Part shown: positions 22,225 to 31,553 of the stretch, piece after piece
Position numbering within the stretch: the stretch's first letter is position 1
How the letters are laid out: each line of letters starts with the position of its first letter
Virus record (IMG/VR): IMGVR_UViG_3300020581_000018
Location: 1 to 44,191 of that record
Reading direction: 5' to 3' (one strand)
Length of the DNA stretch: 44,191 nt
DNA from: a virus
Position numbers and translations under genes: made by a program
Notes under the pieces: model-generated
Database searches by the model: none
What the model was told of the DNA's origin: nothing
Seen by the model: the letters and a program-made list of their open reading frames with translations, nothing else

Positions 22225-23526
22225 GTGCGTATCCTCCTCGCATCGTCCCACGGCATCGGGGCATGGTTCCTCATACGTCTAATCGAAGAGGGGAACCAAT
22301 GCGACTGGTTTTTTGTCGAAGAGCCTACCCAAGCAGAGAAGCGCACACTTCGCGGACTGATACCAGCCCCTATTGAAAATCCAAAGTTTGAAGAGTATGA
22401 CCTGTGTATTTTTGATTGCACGGGCCACGGTGAGATTGCCGATCAAATCGCTAAAGTAACTCCCACCATAGGCGACAGCGTTTTTGCCTCACGTCTGGAA
22501 GATGACCGCCTATTCGGTATCGAAGTTATGGAACGGTGCGGCATTGAAGTTTCACGGTGGGACTCGTTCGCTAACCCCGAAGCGGCTCGCAAGTTCCTTG
22601 CAAAACATCCTTCCCGATACGTCTACAAACCTTTCGAGATTCCCGGTGAAGAGGACCAAGATGCGTCCGCAACCTATGTAAGCGAATCACCAGAGGACAT
22701 GCTCAAACGCCTCGATCAACTCTTTGAGCAAACAATGCACGCCCCTTTCCTTTTGCAAGAGGTTGTAGACGGAATTGAAATCAGCACAGAGGCATATTTC
22801 GATGGTGAGCAATTCTTCTTTCACAACCACACAATCGAAAAAAAGAAATTGATGTCCGGTGATTACGGTCCCAATACCGGATGCGCGGGAAACCTAGTTT
22901 GGAACATTGACCAACAAAACAAACTGTTTAGGCATGGACTTGGGAGAGCGAAAGAATTTCTTGCTGATTCGGGATTCCGAGGAATGATTGATCTGAATAC
23001 CATAGTATGCCGGAACCATGCTTTCGGATTGGAGTGGACTCCTCGTTTTGGTTATGACGCTTCAGCGTCTATCTTCTGCACGATTCAAGAGCATGAAACG
23101 AACTTCTCCGATTTCTTGTACGCGATTTCCACTGGTCCTGTAGAGCCAAATACGAATCCAGTGAAATTGAGAGCGAAGTATGCGGCTTCGCAACGGTACA
23201 GTTTACCGCCATACCCGGAGGAGATGCCGGGACGACACTCACGCGGTATTCCGATAAAGGGCATCAACCCACTAGAGATTCCGCATCACTGGTTTTTGTA
23301 TGACGCAATGATTGATCCCGAACCAGATGAGGATGGTCTTGTAACAGCGGGAACTACCGGCCTTGTATGCTGCCCTATCGCTCCGGGGCACAGTCCAGAA
23401 GGCGCATGGTACGGAGTTCGCAACCTAACGAAGAACATCAAGTTTGCCAACGCGCAAGTGCGTGACGACCTAGAAGAATGCACGGTCAAGATTTTTGAAG
23501 ATTTACAGGAGTACGGTTGGATATGA
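22225..23526 (+). CDS. ATP-grasp ligase (PurD-like)
   Basis: This 433-residue protein has the architecture of ATP-grasp carboxylate-amine ligases close to PurD. It has an N-terminal Rossmann-like start (VRILLASSHGIGAWFLI) and an ATP-binding Lys near residue 134 (YVYKPFEIPGEED). An adenine-contact strand LLQEVVDGIEIS lies near 178, and the metal-binding signature GLEWTPRFGYDAS is near 268. ATP-grasp enzymes form peptide-like bonds from ATP, acid and amine. Its substrate is unknown. GTG 22225 is preferred; the frame upstream overlaps the previous gene. Its stop overlaps the start of the first secreted fibre (ATGA), hinting at a shared pathway. Confidence 0.75.
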   Translation: MRILLASSHGIGAWFLIRLIEEGNQCDWFFVEEPTQAEKRTLRGLIPAPIENPKFEEYDLCIFDCTGHGEIADQIAKVTPTIGDSVFASRLEDDRLFGIEVMERCGIEVSRWDSFANPEAARKFLAKHPSRYVYKPFEIPGEEDQDASATYVSESPEDMLKRLDQLFEQTMHAPFLLQEVVDGIEISTEAYFDGEQFFFHNHTIEKKKLMSGDYGPNTGCAGNLVWNIDQQNKLFRHGLGRAKEFLADSGFRGMIDLNTIVCRNHAFGLEWTPRFGYDASASIFCTIQEHETNFSDFLYAISTGPVEPNTNPVKLRAKYAASQRYSLPPYPEEMPGRHSRGIPIKGINPLEIPHHWFLYDAMIDPEPDEDGLVTAGTTGLVCCPIAPGHSPEGAWYGVRNLTKNIKFANAQVRDDLEECTVKIFEDLQEYGWI

Positions 23527-25988
23527 GAAAAATACTTCTAACCATCATTTTCGCATGTTCTCCAATGGTGTGCTTTGCCCAAAGCACAACGGTATCAGGA
23601 CAAGTTACAGATGCAGGAAGCCAATCGTGGAACAACGGAACGGTAAGTTTTTCTTTTGTTCCTGCTCCCAATCAAAACATAAAGCCTTCCGTCTGGACTG
23701 GCGGAGCATTCAATCCCACGCAAACGATAATCACATCGCTTAACTCTTCTGGGGCCTACTCAGTGTCGATCCCATCGAATACCGCTATATCGCCAGCCGG
23801 ATCGAGTTGGACTATTTGCGCTACTCCGCAAGCCACTTCCCCTCCATTCTGCTCAACACAGGCTGTTACGGGAGGAACGCAGACAATCAATCTAACCCCT
23901 CCTGCTATCTCAATCGGCCCTGGACCTGGAAGCGTGGTCTACGCTACAAGTGAAATCAGTGCTGCGGTGATCGGTTCACAGACTTACTTGCTAGGAACTG
24001 GGTTGGAGATTTGTAGTGCCGTTTCCGGGAATGCCTGCATAACATGGGGATCTGCCGGGGGCGGGGCCGCTCCCAATTCACCATTGCCACTATCCTCCGG
24101 TCCCGGCCCAGTCTTCAACGTCGTGAACTATGGAGCAGTCAACGATGCTCTGTCTACAGCGCAGGGCGCTTGCACTTCTGCCGCTACCACGACTATGACC
24201 TGCACAGGGGCTGGATTCGTTCAAGCCAGAGATGCAGGGAAGACTTTCTTTTGTTCCAACGGAACTTCCAGCTTCTATACAGCACTGACGACCATAGTTT
24301 CCGTGACAGATTCAACGCACGTTGTGACAAGCAACGCATCCTTGTTCAACACTTTCACCTGCACGGCAGTTTGGGGAACGCTAAACGACACTGCGGTTGC
24401 GGCAGCGGCAACGGCGGCAATAGCCCAATCATCCGCCGTTCAATCTGGAGGTAAGAAGTTACCGAGCACTGGTGCTCCGACACTATATTCGCCTGCTGGC
24501 GGATATCTGTTCTGCACTCTGTTGGTAAATGGCGTTGTGAACCTCACGGGAACCGTGGATGGCTTCACCGTATTAGGAGATGGACGCGACCAGACCATTT
24601 GGTATGCAGGAAGCGGAGCCACACCATGTCCACTTACAAATAACAGCTCCTTGGGAGCTTTCGTGAACACGGGTGGAAGTACGACCAACATAACCATCAA
24701 GGGGATAACCTTTGACGGCGCGAACAATGCCAACACGAACCAATCAGCGGGGCTGGGGCTTGCTGGAGCGGTGAATTTGCAGGATGTAACGGTGCAGCGG
24801 TGGGGCAGCGGTGGACCTGCGGTATTTCTTGGCGGCCAGCATTTCGTTGACCGTCTGTTCGTTGTAGCTGGAACAGGTATCGGCATCCAATGCACTGCAT
24901 GCAACGCCGATCTCAATAACATCGGAACATCGAACAATGGAACCAGCTCAGCGAATCTGATCTTCCAAAATATAATTGGTAGTGCCACTGGCTATGGGGT
25001 CCGCGTGCGCGGTGGAAGTATCGTAGATGAATGCGGGAACAACGCCACGGGTTGCACGCAGTTGATTAATTCTCGGGATGTCTGGTTTGAGGGATTGGCG
25101 GCATTCGGAACGCCATCAGGACATTGCTTAAATGTTGACGCCAACTCCTACCTTCACTGGATAGGTGGAATCTGCGGAACGTTCAACAACGACACAAACA
25201 CAGGCGGTCCCGTAATCGCCAACGGTGGAGTGATACAAGCCTCTGATGTCCGCATGATAAGCACTGGGACCGGGAAATGCCTGACGAACAACGGCCAGTT
25301 CAACGACAACGGGGGAAATACCTGCGAGTCCATGTTCCAGATCGTCAGCGGCACATCGACTGGCACCTCGGCGGTTCTGACGCTAACAACTTTGGGAGCC
25401 AACGCAAGCACAAATTGCTCCGTTGGTGACAGCATCGAAGTGGATGGTGCAGGTGTCGCAGGTTATAACGGGTTTTTCCAGAACGCAATCACGGCAACAG
25501 GCGCAAGTTCTCTGACCTATACGAGTGTGGGCAGCAACATGGGAGCGTTAGGCGCTGGTGGCGTAGCCTATTGCAAGAATCTGCAAACCTACTCGGGTAC
25601 TCTGCCAAAAGCCCTGCTTAACAATCCGATCCCCAACACCTGTTATGTAACCGGAACTTTCGGCGCAACAGTTACTGGCGCTCCGATGTGCGCCTTCAAA
25701 ACGCAATCCGCGACTAATATAACGAATATCAAGGCGGCTTCAACTACGGTAACGGCCTGCACTGTGGCCCCAGTCGTCACGATCTCGGACGGAACGGCTA
25801 CTGTCACCTTGACTCTGACCACCGCGAAGTCCTTGTGGGACAGTTCCGTAGACACAAGTACGGGTGTAGGCACGACAATTTTCAAGCCAAATGGAACGAT
25901 TCAGGTGACGAACACAGTGGGAACCTGCACGACACCACCAACGAATTTTTCAGTGAGCTACAATATCAGTCCGATTTTGAGCAACTAA
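23523..25988 (+). CDS. secreted beta-helix fibre/spike-like protein
   Basis: This 821-residue protein begins with a typical Sec signal peptide (residues 1-20, ending CFAQ). Residues 21-110 form a beta module (with WNNGTVSFSFVP and ISPAGSSW) shared with the 26479 protein. A pectate-lyase-like opening NVVNYGAVNDALS near 200 introduces a long repetitive beta region consistent with a right-handed beta-helix. A small module with SVGDSIEVDGAGVAGYNG is at about 615-685. Such folds are usual in phage tail spikes that bind or cut polysaccharide. A Sec signal on a virion spike would be unusual. ATG 23523 overlaps the ATP-grasp stop. Confidence 0.7.
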   Translation: MRKILLTIIFACSPMVCFAQSTTVSGQVTDAGSQSWNNGTVSFSFVPAPNQNIKPSVWTGGAFNPTQTIITSLNSSGAYSVSIPSNTAISPAGSSWTICATPQATSPPFCSTQAVTGGTQTINLTPPAISIGPGPGSVVYATSEISAAVIGSQTYLLGTGLEICSAVSGNACITWGSAGGGAAPNSPLPLSSGPGPVFNVVNYGAVNDALSTAQGACTSAATTTMTCTGAGFVQARDAGKTFFCSNGTSSFYTALTTIVSVTDSTHVVTSNASLFNTFTCTAVWGTLNDTAVAAAATAAIAQSSAVQSGGKKLPSTGAPTLYSPAGGYLFCTLLVNGVVNLTGTVDGFTVLGDGRDQTIWYAGSGATPCPLTNNSSLGAFVNTGGSTTNITIKGITFDGANNANTNQSAGLGLAGAVNLQDVTVQRWGSGGPAVFLGGQHFVDRLFVVAGTGIGIQCTACNADLNNIGTSNNGTSSANLIFQNIIGSATGYGVRVRGGSIVDECGNNATGCTQLINSRDVWFEGLAAFGTPSGHCLNVDANSYLHWIGGICGTFNNDTNTGGPVIANGGVIQASDVRMISTGTGKCLTNNGQFNDNGGNTCESMFQIVSGTSTGTSAVLTLTTLGANASTNCSVGDSIEVDGAGVAGYNGFFQNAITATGASSLTYTSVGSNMGALGAGGVAYCKNLQTYSGTLPKALLNNPIPNTCYVTGTFGATVTGAPMCAFKTQSATNITNIKAASTTVTACTVAPVVTISDGTATVTLTLTTAKSLWDSSVDTSTGVGTTIFKPNGTIQVTNTVGTCTTPPTNFSVSYNISPILSN

Positions 25989-25989
25989 C

Positions 25990-26457
25990 ATGAGAAAACG
26001 GTACATTGCGGGTATAGCGAGCGTTTCCCTTATTCTGCTGACGGTCCACTTCATTCAGGCCCAGAATAATCAGACTGTCGGCGGTCAGGTAACGGTTGTC
26101 TCTGCGTCTCCATCGAATTGCACGCTTGGAACGCTGTTCTTCAACACTACGACGAATCTTCTTTCTGTCTGCAAGGTAACGGACACTCTGGTTACGGTCA
26201 TGGTTCCGCCGTTGCGTGGGACAACTGGAACGATTACTGGAACTATCCTCGTAATTGGAGGCTGCGACACAGGCACGGCATCAATTGCTGGGGCGACAAC
26301 AAGCATGCACGCGAGTGCTAGCCCGGTAACCGACCCTGGGACGGGGGTAGTTTGGCACGCATGGGTATCAAGTGCGAATACCGTGACAGTGAAGGAATGT
26401 GCGTTACTAAGTTTGACTCCGGCAAATACTACTTACAATGTTGTGGTCAACCCATGA
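25990..26457 (+). CDS. small secreted beta protein
   Basis: This 155-residue protein has an N-terminal signal peptide (KRYIAGIASVSLILLTVHF, then IQAQNN), predicted cleavage near residue 25. The mature part is all beta, Thr/Val/Gly-rich, with three or four cysteines and no charged patches. It starts one base after the previous stop. Its order inside the fibre cluster suggests an accessory or adaptor to the fibres. I do not recognise a named family. Confidence 0.6.
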   Translation: MRKRYIAGIASVSLILLTVHFIQAQNNQTVGGQVTVVSASPSNCTLGTLFFNTTTNLLSVCKVTDTLVTVMVPPLRGTTGTITGTILVIGGCDTGTASIAGATTSMHASASPVTDPGTGVVWHAWVSSANTVTVKECALLSLTPANTTYNVVVNP

Positions 26458-26478
26458 ACAACTTAAAGAGAGCATACG

Positions 26479-29400
26479 ATGAAGGGTAAATTCTTATTTA
26501 TATTACTGTGCTTTCTATTTTCCATCAGGTCATCCGCACAGACTACATCGGTAACATTCACGATCACGGATCTTGACGGCATAGCATGGACAAATGGCAA
26601 CTGGACCGCTACTTTCATTCCCAATCCTTCTTTCTCAGGTCCATACAAATATCTAGGAGCGAATTTTGTTCCACAGACTTTCTCTGGAGTGTTGGACGGG
26701 AGCGGACATGGTTCAGGAAATATCCCAGATAATAATTGCATCTCCCCAGCAGGGAGCCAGTGGCAATTTACATTGCAATCGTACACCTCTGCCCCAGCGA
26801 CAAACATCACCACGATAGTTACAGGGAGTCCCGGAAGTTGCACAGGAGGAACAAAAGATTTTACAACGCTTTTTTCCGCTGGAGTGAAGGCACCTAGATT
26901 TTCAGCCACCGCAGGATCATTCGGGTATTCGACGGTAGAAGTAACGCAAATCCCCAATCCTGGTGGCCAGTTTTATAACGTGACATTGGGTTGCATGGAG
27001 ATTTGGAGCGGTTCAGTATTCGCCTGCAACAACGGCGGCGGTGGAGCTAATCCGGCTGGAAACAACGGAGACGTGCAGACAAAGAATGGTGCGAATCTCG
27101 CAGCTTCAGGTCTTAATGAAACAAATGGAGTACTGACTAACACTGATACCAATAGCAACCGAGGACCTAATCCAAGCGTAGACATTACCGCCCCGCCATT
27201 CAATGCTTCTGCTGTAAGCACATCGTCGATTCCGCTTACAACAGGAACAATTACCGGGGGCACAAATTCGCTCGTAGTGGCTAGCAATACTGGATGGCAA
27301 AAAAACTATGGCCTTTCGCAAGTTGGTGGAGGAGCAACGAACTGCGGGACGACTCCGTCTGCACCTTTGGTTACGCCTTCGATTGCTTCTTCTATGCCTG
27401 GGACAGGGCACTCGGTCCCTGGTGCAACTGGCTCTACTTCTTACAGCTACGTTGTTATTGCCATCAGCAAGGGAGGCTGCTATACGGCGGCAAGTTCCAT
27501 CGGAACAACTTCAGCCGGAAACGCGACGCTCGGCGCAACCAACCTTCCGATTACCAGTTTTGTGAATCTGGCTGGTACAGTAACGGCTACGGTTGGCTCA
27601 ACGACTGGCCTAGCTACTGGAATGTATGTCCGCATCGGAGGATCAACGGATGATGGCGAGTTCGGCGGCTATCACAACATCACGGTCTTAAATGGGACTC
27701 AATTCACCTACACAAGCAACGTCAGCAGCATTTATCCGATGTTCAGCACTACAGCAACCGGAGGAACGCTCTACTTCCAAGTTGCGAACCACATCGCCCT
27801 TCCCGCATTGCCAGCCGGCACGAATATGTACAAATTCGCCGTGTATCGCTGTACGGGAGCTTCTTGCGCCCTGCCTGCGAATGCGGCCAACTATTCGCTC
27901 GTCTATATCAGCTACCCGGCGAACCTTGGCTTCATCGACGTTGCCTACAACACTTGGGACGATTACGGAACTGTCAGCACGGTAAATTCGTTTAGTACTC
28001 CGTGGTTCATTCCGACGACCCCTCCAGCAGCGAACGTCAATGACATGCTGGTGACTTCGATCACCAACATCTCAGGAACGACTTTCACTCTCGCGGCCAA
28101 TGCTACAAATAGCACCACATCTCTTCCCGTCCGCTTCGATGGCGCACCAGCGATTACGGCTTGCGAGGCCGCATCGAACACAACCAGCTCGGGCGGTGGC
28201 GGGTCATGCCACATGCCGCCACAACTAGAAAATGGCTCAGGTGGAGTTCTCTGTTACGTCACAAGCTCTTATCTGGTTTTGAACTCAATCACCAATATAG
28301 GTGGCGCATTCTGCCCCGGAGAAACGGTTGAACTTTCTGGAGCACGCTCCGCCCTAAATGGAACTGGCGAAGACACGATCCATTCAACCATACCCGGCTT
28401 TGGCACACAGACTCTTTTGCAATGGACTTGCTTAGGAGCAAATCCCTGTATCTGGCGCAAAGGCGCTCCAATGCGGAATCTCTACATCACATCTTCCGGT
28501 CCTGGAGAGATGCTAGTATTCGATTCAACCGCAGCCAATCAGACGTTGACCGAGAACGTGCATTTCAATGTTCCTGACGGCATGGGGATTGGTTATCTTG
28601 CCTATGAAGCAGCATTTGGCGGATATTGGCGCAACACGGGGTGGACTGGTGGGCCATCTCAAGTTATCGGAGCTACCGCCGCTCCTCTCTACATCAACCG
28701 AGATAGCATCCAAACCAACTTTGATAACATCACTGGCTCGCTTCGCGGTTTGTATTTTGAATGCACAAATAATCCTCCAAACTCATGTGCAAACTATATC
28801 TCTATCAAGCAAGGGAATGAATGGCAAGGCCCTATCACACCACTGGTTACAATTAACGCTTCCAATGGAGGCAGGGTTGGCTGGGTTTATCTGGAGCACA
28901 TGATTCAAGACTCCGGGGCAGAGCCTATATTTGTCAGTGCTTCTAACGGGGGGGCTAATCTTTCATCGCTAATCATCAATGGAACGAATCAGCCTGGTAG
29001 AGATCCCGGCGCACCGCTCGGAGGAAATCAGCCGGTCATCAGCGGAAATACATTCGGCGGAGGCGTGTCTTTGCTTACCGATTCTCCGCTAGTTCAAAGT
29101 GTTGGCATGAATCACGATTTAATGCAATGCCCCCAAGCTAACATCCCCAATCCATCTTATAGGGGATGCGTCCTGCCCAGCTTGAATCTGGCGAATTCCA
29201 CGTATTCCGCTAACCACACGCTTACCGCTTCCGAAGGCGTAGTCAACATCACTGGCACAGCTACGATCACCGTCCCTCACGCTTTGGCCGGACAGACATG
29301 GTTCGTCTATAGCCAGTCCGGTACGACAACGTTGGCGATAGATTCAGGAACGCTCTATGGCAACGGAGCCACAGGGAGTTTTGTCATTCCCAACAGTTCT

Positions 29401-30825
29401 GGCGTATTCGTCACAGCCGATGGGACAAACGCCCATGCTGGAGGCAATGGTGGAGGTGGAGGCGGTGGTTGCGCTCCGGGCGGCATCACAAATGCCTTTC
29501 AGTACAATGGTGGAGGGACGTGCTCATTCAACGGTGTGAATGCTCCAACAATTGCTGGAGATTACGTTTTACATTATCCGACGCCTACAAGTTCTTCCGT
29601 TGCTCCTACGCGTGACCTTGTAGGAATCCCTATCAATCCGCAAACGGGAACCACCTACGTTGAAGGTTCAGCCAACTATCAATGCGACCGCGGATTTCTG
29701 ATTACTGCGAGCAACGCTGGAGCGCAAACCTATACAGTTGGAAACCCGGCCAGTTTTTGCTTTAGTCAGAATTATTTCAACGTCCTCGACAACATCAACA
29801 CTGGCGTAGTTACAGAAACAGCTAGCGGTTTCTCGATCAATGGCGCAGGGTCATTCGTAACTCCGCCGAGTTGGATACGCTGGCTCTGGTCAAATGGTGT
29901 GAATGACTTTGCGGAAGCGGTGCCAACGCTAAGAGCGTTTCCGAACAGTTGCACAACGGCCATAACGGTAGTCGCTGGTGTATTCAACTGCGGCGCTGCT
30001 GGGGCGGTGTCTTCATGGTCTGGAGATGGAGCACTTTATAACAACAGCAGTTCAGTTGGCGCAGTCACGGCTACACTCGCTAACGCTGGGGCTAACACGG
30101 TTTGGGGACGTTGTGTTAGCAGTACCGGACTCCCATCTTACTGCCAAATCACCGATACGATGCTGACGGCAGTAAGTCATGCGGCTCTGTTTAACGCAGG
30201 CAATACATGGACAGGCTTACAGGATTTCTCGGGAGCTACTTGGAAGATTCCCACATTAGGGGGATTCACGGCGGGCGCAGCTTCCATGTGTGGATACGAT
30301 TCAACCGCCAAGATCACGCACTGCTTAACGAATGGCGCTGATTCCGATGTTGCCACAACCACCACTACTTCCACTATAGTGACTCAGGTACTTCACGCTA
30401 CGGCGGTGCCGAGTATTTACGTTCCCAGCGCCATCGTAACCGCCGACCTGCCCGCCCAGTACACCAAAGGCTCCTGTATGGAACTGTGGGGCGGATCGGG
30501 GTCGTCTTTTGTGCTGACCTCTGGCGATGACGCCATCTCAAACAACTCCTGCTACAACGATTCCGGCGTGACACGCACGATTACCGCCGTGAAGTGCTTT
30601 AGCGACAACGCGGCGAACACAACGACCGTGAACCCAACTTTCGGCGCATCCGGCACAGGAACAACGATCCTTTCCGGCGCTCTAACCTGTGGGAACAGCA
30701 ACGCCATGAGTGCGAGTGGAACGGTCAGCAACGCAAGCTGGACGACGGGGACCGGCATTGATCCGGTAATGGGCGGGACTCTGACCGGAACGCACATTGC
30801 AATGATTGTGGAGTACACATTTTGA
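26479..30825 (+). CDS. giant secreted fibre/spike-like protein (1448 aa)
   Basis: This is the largest gene in the window. Residues 1-20 are a Sec signal peptide (KGKFLFILLCFLFSI then RSSAQ). Residues 21-110 share the WTNG and ISPAGSQW module of the 23523 protein. A module at about 365-434 (GLATGMYVRIGGSTDD then NITVLNGTQFTYTS) recurs in two other proteins of the cluster. The middle contains long Thr/Ser/Asn-rich beta repeats and a segment (HFNVPDGMGIGYLAYEAAFG) of beta-helix type. The C-terminus is Gly/Thr-rich and ends in IVEYTF. Putative tail fibre, adhesin or depolymerase. AAAGAGAG precedes the ATG at 26479, and the stop overlaps the next TTG. Confidence 0.65.
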   Translation: MKGKFLFILLCFLFSIRSSAQTTSVTFTITDLDGIAWTNGNWTATFIPNPSFSGPYKYLGANFVPQTFSGVLDGSGHGSGNIPDNNCISPAGSQWQFTLQSYTSAPATNITTIVTGSPGSCTGGTKDFTTLFSAGVKAPRFSATAGSFGYSTVEVTQIPNPGGQFYNVTLGCMEIWSGSVFACNNGGGGANPAGNNGDVQTKNGANLAASGLNETNGVLTNTDTNSNRGPNPSVDITAPPFNASAVSTSSIPLTTGTITGGTNSLVVASNTGWQKNYGLSQVGGGATNCGTTPSAPLVTPSIASSMPGTGHSVPGATGSTSYSYVVIAISKGGCYTAASSIGTTSAGNATLGATNLPITSFVNLAGTVTATVGSTTGLATGMYVRIGGSTDDGEFGGYHNITVLNGTQFTYTSNVSSIYPMFSTTATGGTLYFQVANHIALPALPAGTNMYKFAVYRCTGASCALPANAANYSLVYISYPANLGFIDVAYNTWDDYGTVSTVNSFSTPWFIPTTPPAANVNDMLVTSITNISGTTFTLAANATNSTTSLPVRFDGAPAITACEAASNTTSSGGGGSCHMPPQLENGSGGVLCYVTSSYLVLNSITNIGGAFCPGETVELSGARSALNGTGEDTIHSTIPGFGTQTLLQWTCLGANPCIWRKGAPMRNLYITSSGPGEMLVFDSTAANQTLTENVHFNVPDGMGIGYLAYEAAFGGYWRNTGWTGGPSQVIGATAAPLYINRDSIQTNFDNITGSLRGLYFECTNNPPNSCANYISIKQGNEWQGPITPLVTINASNGGRVGWVYLEHMIQDSGAEPIFVSASNGGANLSSLIINGTNQPGRDPGAPLGGNQPVISGNTFGGGVSLLTDSPLVQSVGMNHDLMQCPQANIPNPSYRGCVLPSLNLANSTYSANHTLTASEGVVNITGTATITVPHALAGQTWFVYSQSGTTTLAIDSGTLYGNGATGSFVIPNSSGVFVTADGTNAHAGGNGGGGGGGCAPGGITNAFQYNGGGTCSFNGVNAPTIAGDYVLHYPTPTSSSVAPTRDLVGIPINPQTGTTYVEGSANYQCDRGFLITASNAGAQTYTVGNPASFCFSQNYFNVLDNINTGVVTETASGFSINGAGSFVTPPSWIRWLWSNGVNDFAEAVPTLRAFPNSCTTAITVVAGVFNCGAAGAVSSWSGDGALYNNSSSVGAVTATLANAGANTVWGRCVSSTGLPSYCQITDTMLTAVSHAALFNAGNTWTGLQDFSGATWKIPTLGGFTAGAASMCGYDSTAKITHCLTNGADSDVATTTTTSTIVTQVLHATAVPSIYVPSAIVTADLPAQYTKGSCMELWGGSGSSFVLTSGDDAISNNSCYNDSGVTRTITAVKCFSDNAANTTTVNPTFGASGTGTTILSGALTCGNSNAMSASGTVSNASWTTGTGIDPVMGGTLTGTHIAMIVEYTF

Positions 30826-31553
30826 TTCAGCTTAAGGCCATCGCTTGCTGCTTGATTTTCCTGCTCGGCTCGTTGCAGGAAGTCGTTTCTGCTAGACGCA
30901 GAGTAAGCAGCGGAGGCGTCAACATCACTCCAGACGCTTTCGCAAATTCGTCTGTAGTTTTCAGCGGCACAACCATTTCGTGGTCGCACACAGTCGGTGC
31001 AGGCTCGCATTCCTTCCTGTACGTTTCTCTCGCGGGAGCTGCCACCACAGGTGCGGCCAGTGCGACTTGTACTTATAACAGTGTCTCCATGACATTTCTG
31101 GCCTCAAAGATTGATGGAGGCAATGGAGATGCGGTTGCGGCTTTCAAGCTCGTAAATCCAACTACGGGCACAAACACGGTTTCCTGTACTTGGGGCGCAA
31201 CTATTTCCACATTAATTGGGCAATCCTCCAGTTGGTTCGGCGTCAATCAAGTCACGCCTAATCGCACTCCATTTACCGCCAACAATGGGGGCAGCGCAGC
31301 CTTATCCCCAACCGCGGTTGTCGTATCGAATGCCGTAGCTAATGACGTTGTGCTGGACACTACGCAAGTCTTTGTCAATCCAATTGCTGTTGGCTCGGGC
31401 CAGACTACCCGCTTCTTGCGTAACAACGTGGGCGGAAACAACTGGGGGTTTGGCAACTCGAGCGAAGGTGCCAGCGGCAGTACAACGATGAGCTGGACGT
31501 ATTCAGGTACTAGATTCTGGGCTGCGATTGGGGTGGCACTGATACCAGGATGA
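30822..31553 (+). CDS. secreted beta-sandwich protein
   Basis: This 243-residue protein has a signal peptide (residues 2-22, ending SLQEVVSA). The mature region is a single beta-sandwich of the lectin-like type often found in bacterial surface proteins: ISWSHTVGAGSHSFLYVSL at the start, TGTNTVSCTWG in the middle and FWAAIGVALIPG at the end. The start is TTG 30822, overlapping the stop of the 1448-residue gene (TTGA), and the stop overlaps the next ATG. A carbohydrate-binding accessory role is plausible. Confidence 0.6.
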   Translation: MIQLKAIACCLIFLLGSLQEVVSARRRVSSGGVNITPDAFANSSVVFSGTTISWSHTVGAGSHSFLYVSLAGAATTGAASATCTYNSVSMTFLASKIDGGNGDAVAAFKLVNPTTGTNTVSCTWGATISTLIGQSSSWFGVNQVTPNRTPFTANNGGSAALSPTAVVVSNAVANDVVLDTTQVFVNPIAVGSGQTTRFLRNNVGGNNWGFGNSSEGASGSTTMSWTYSGTRFWAAIGVALIPG

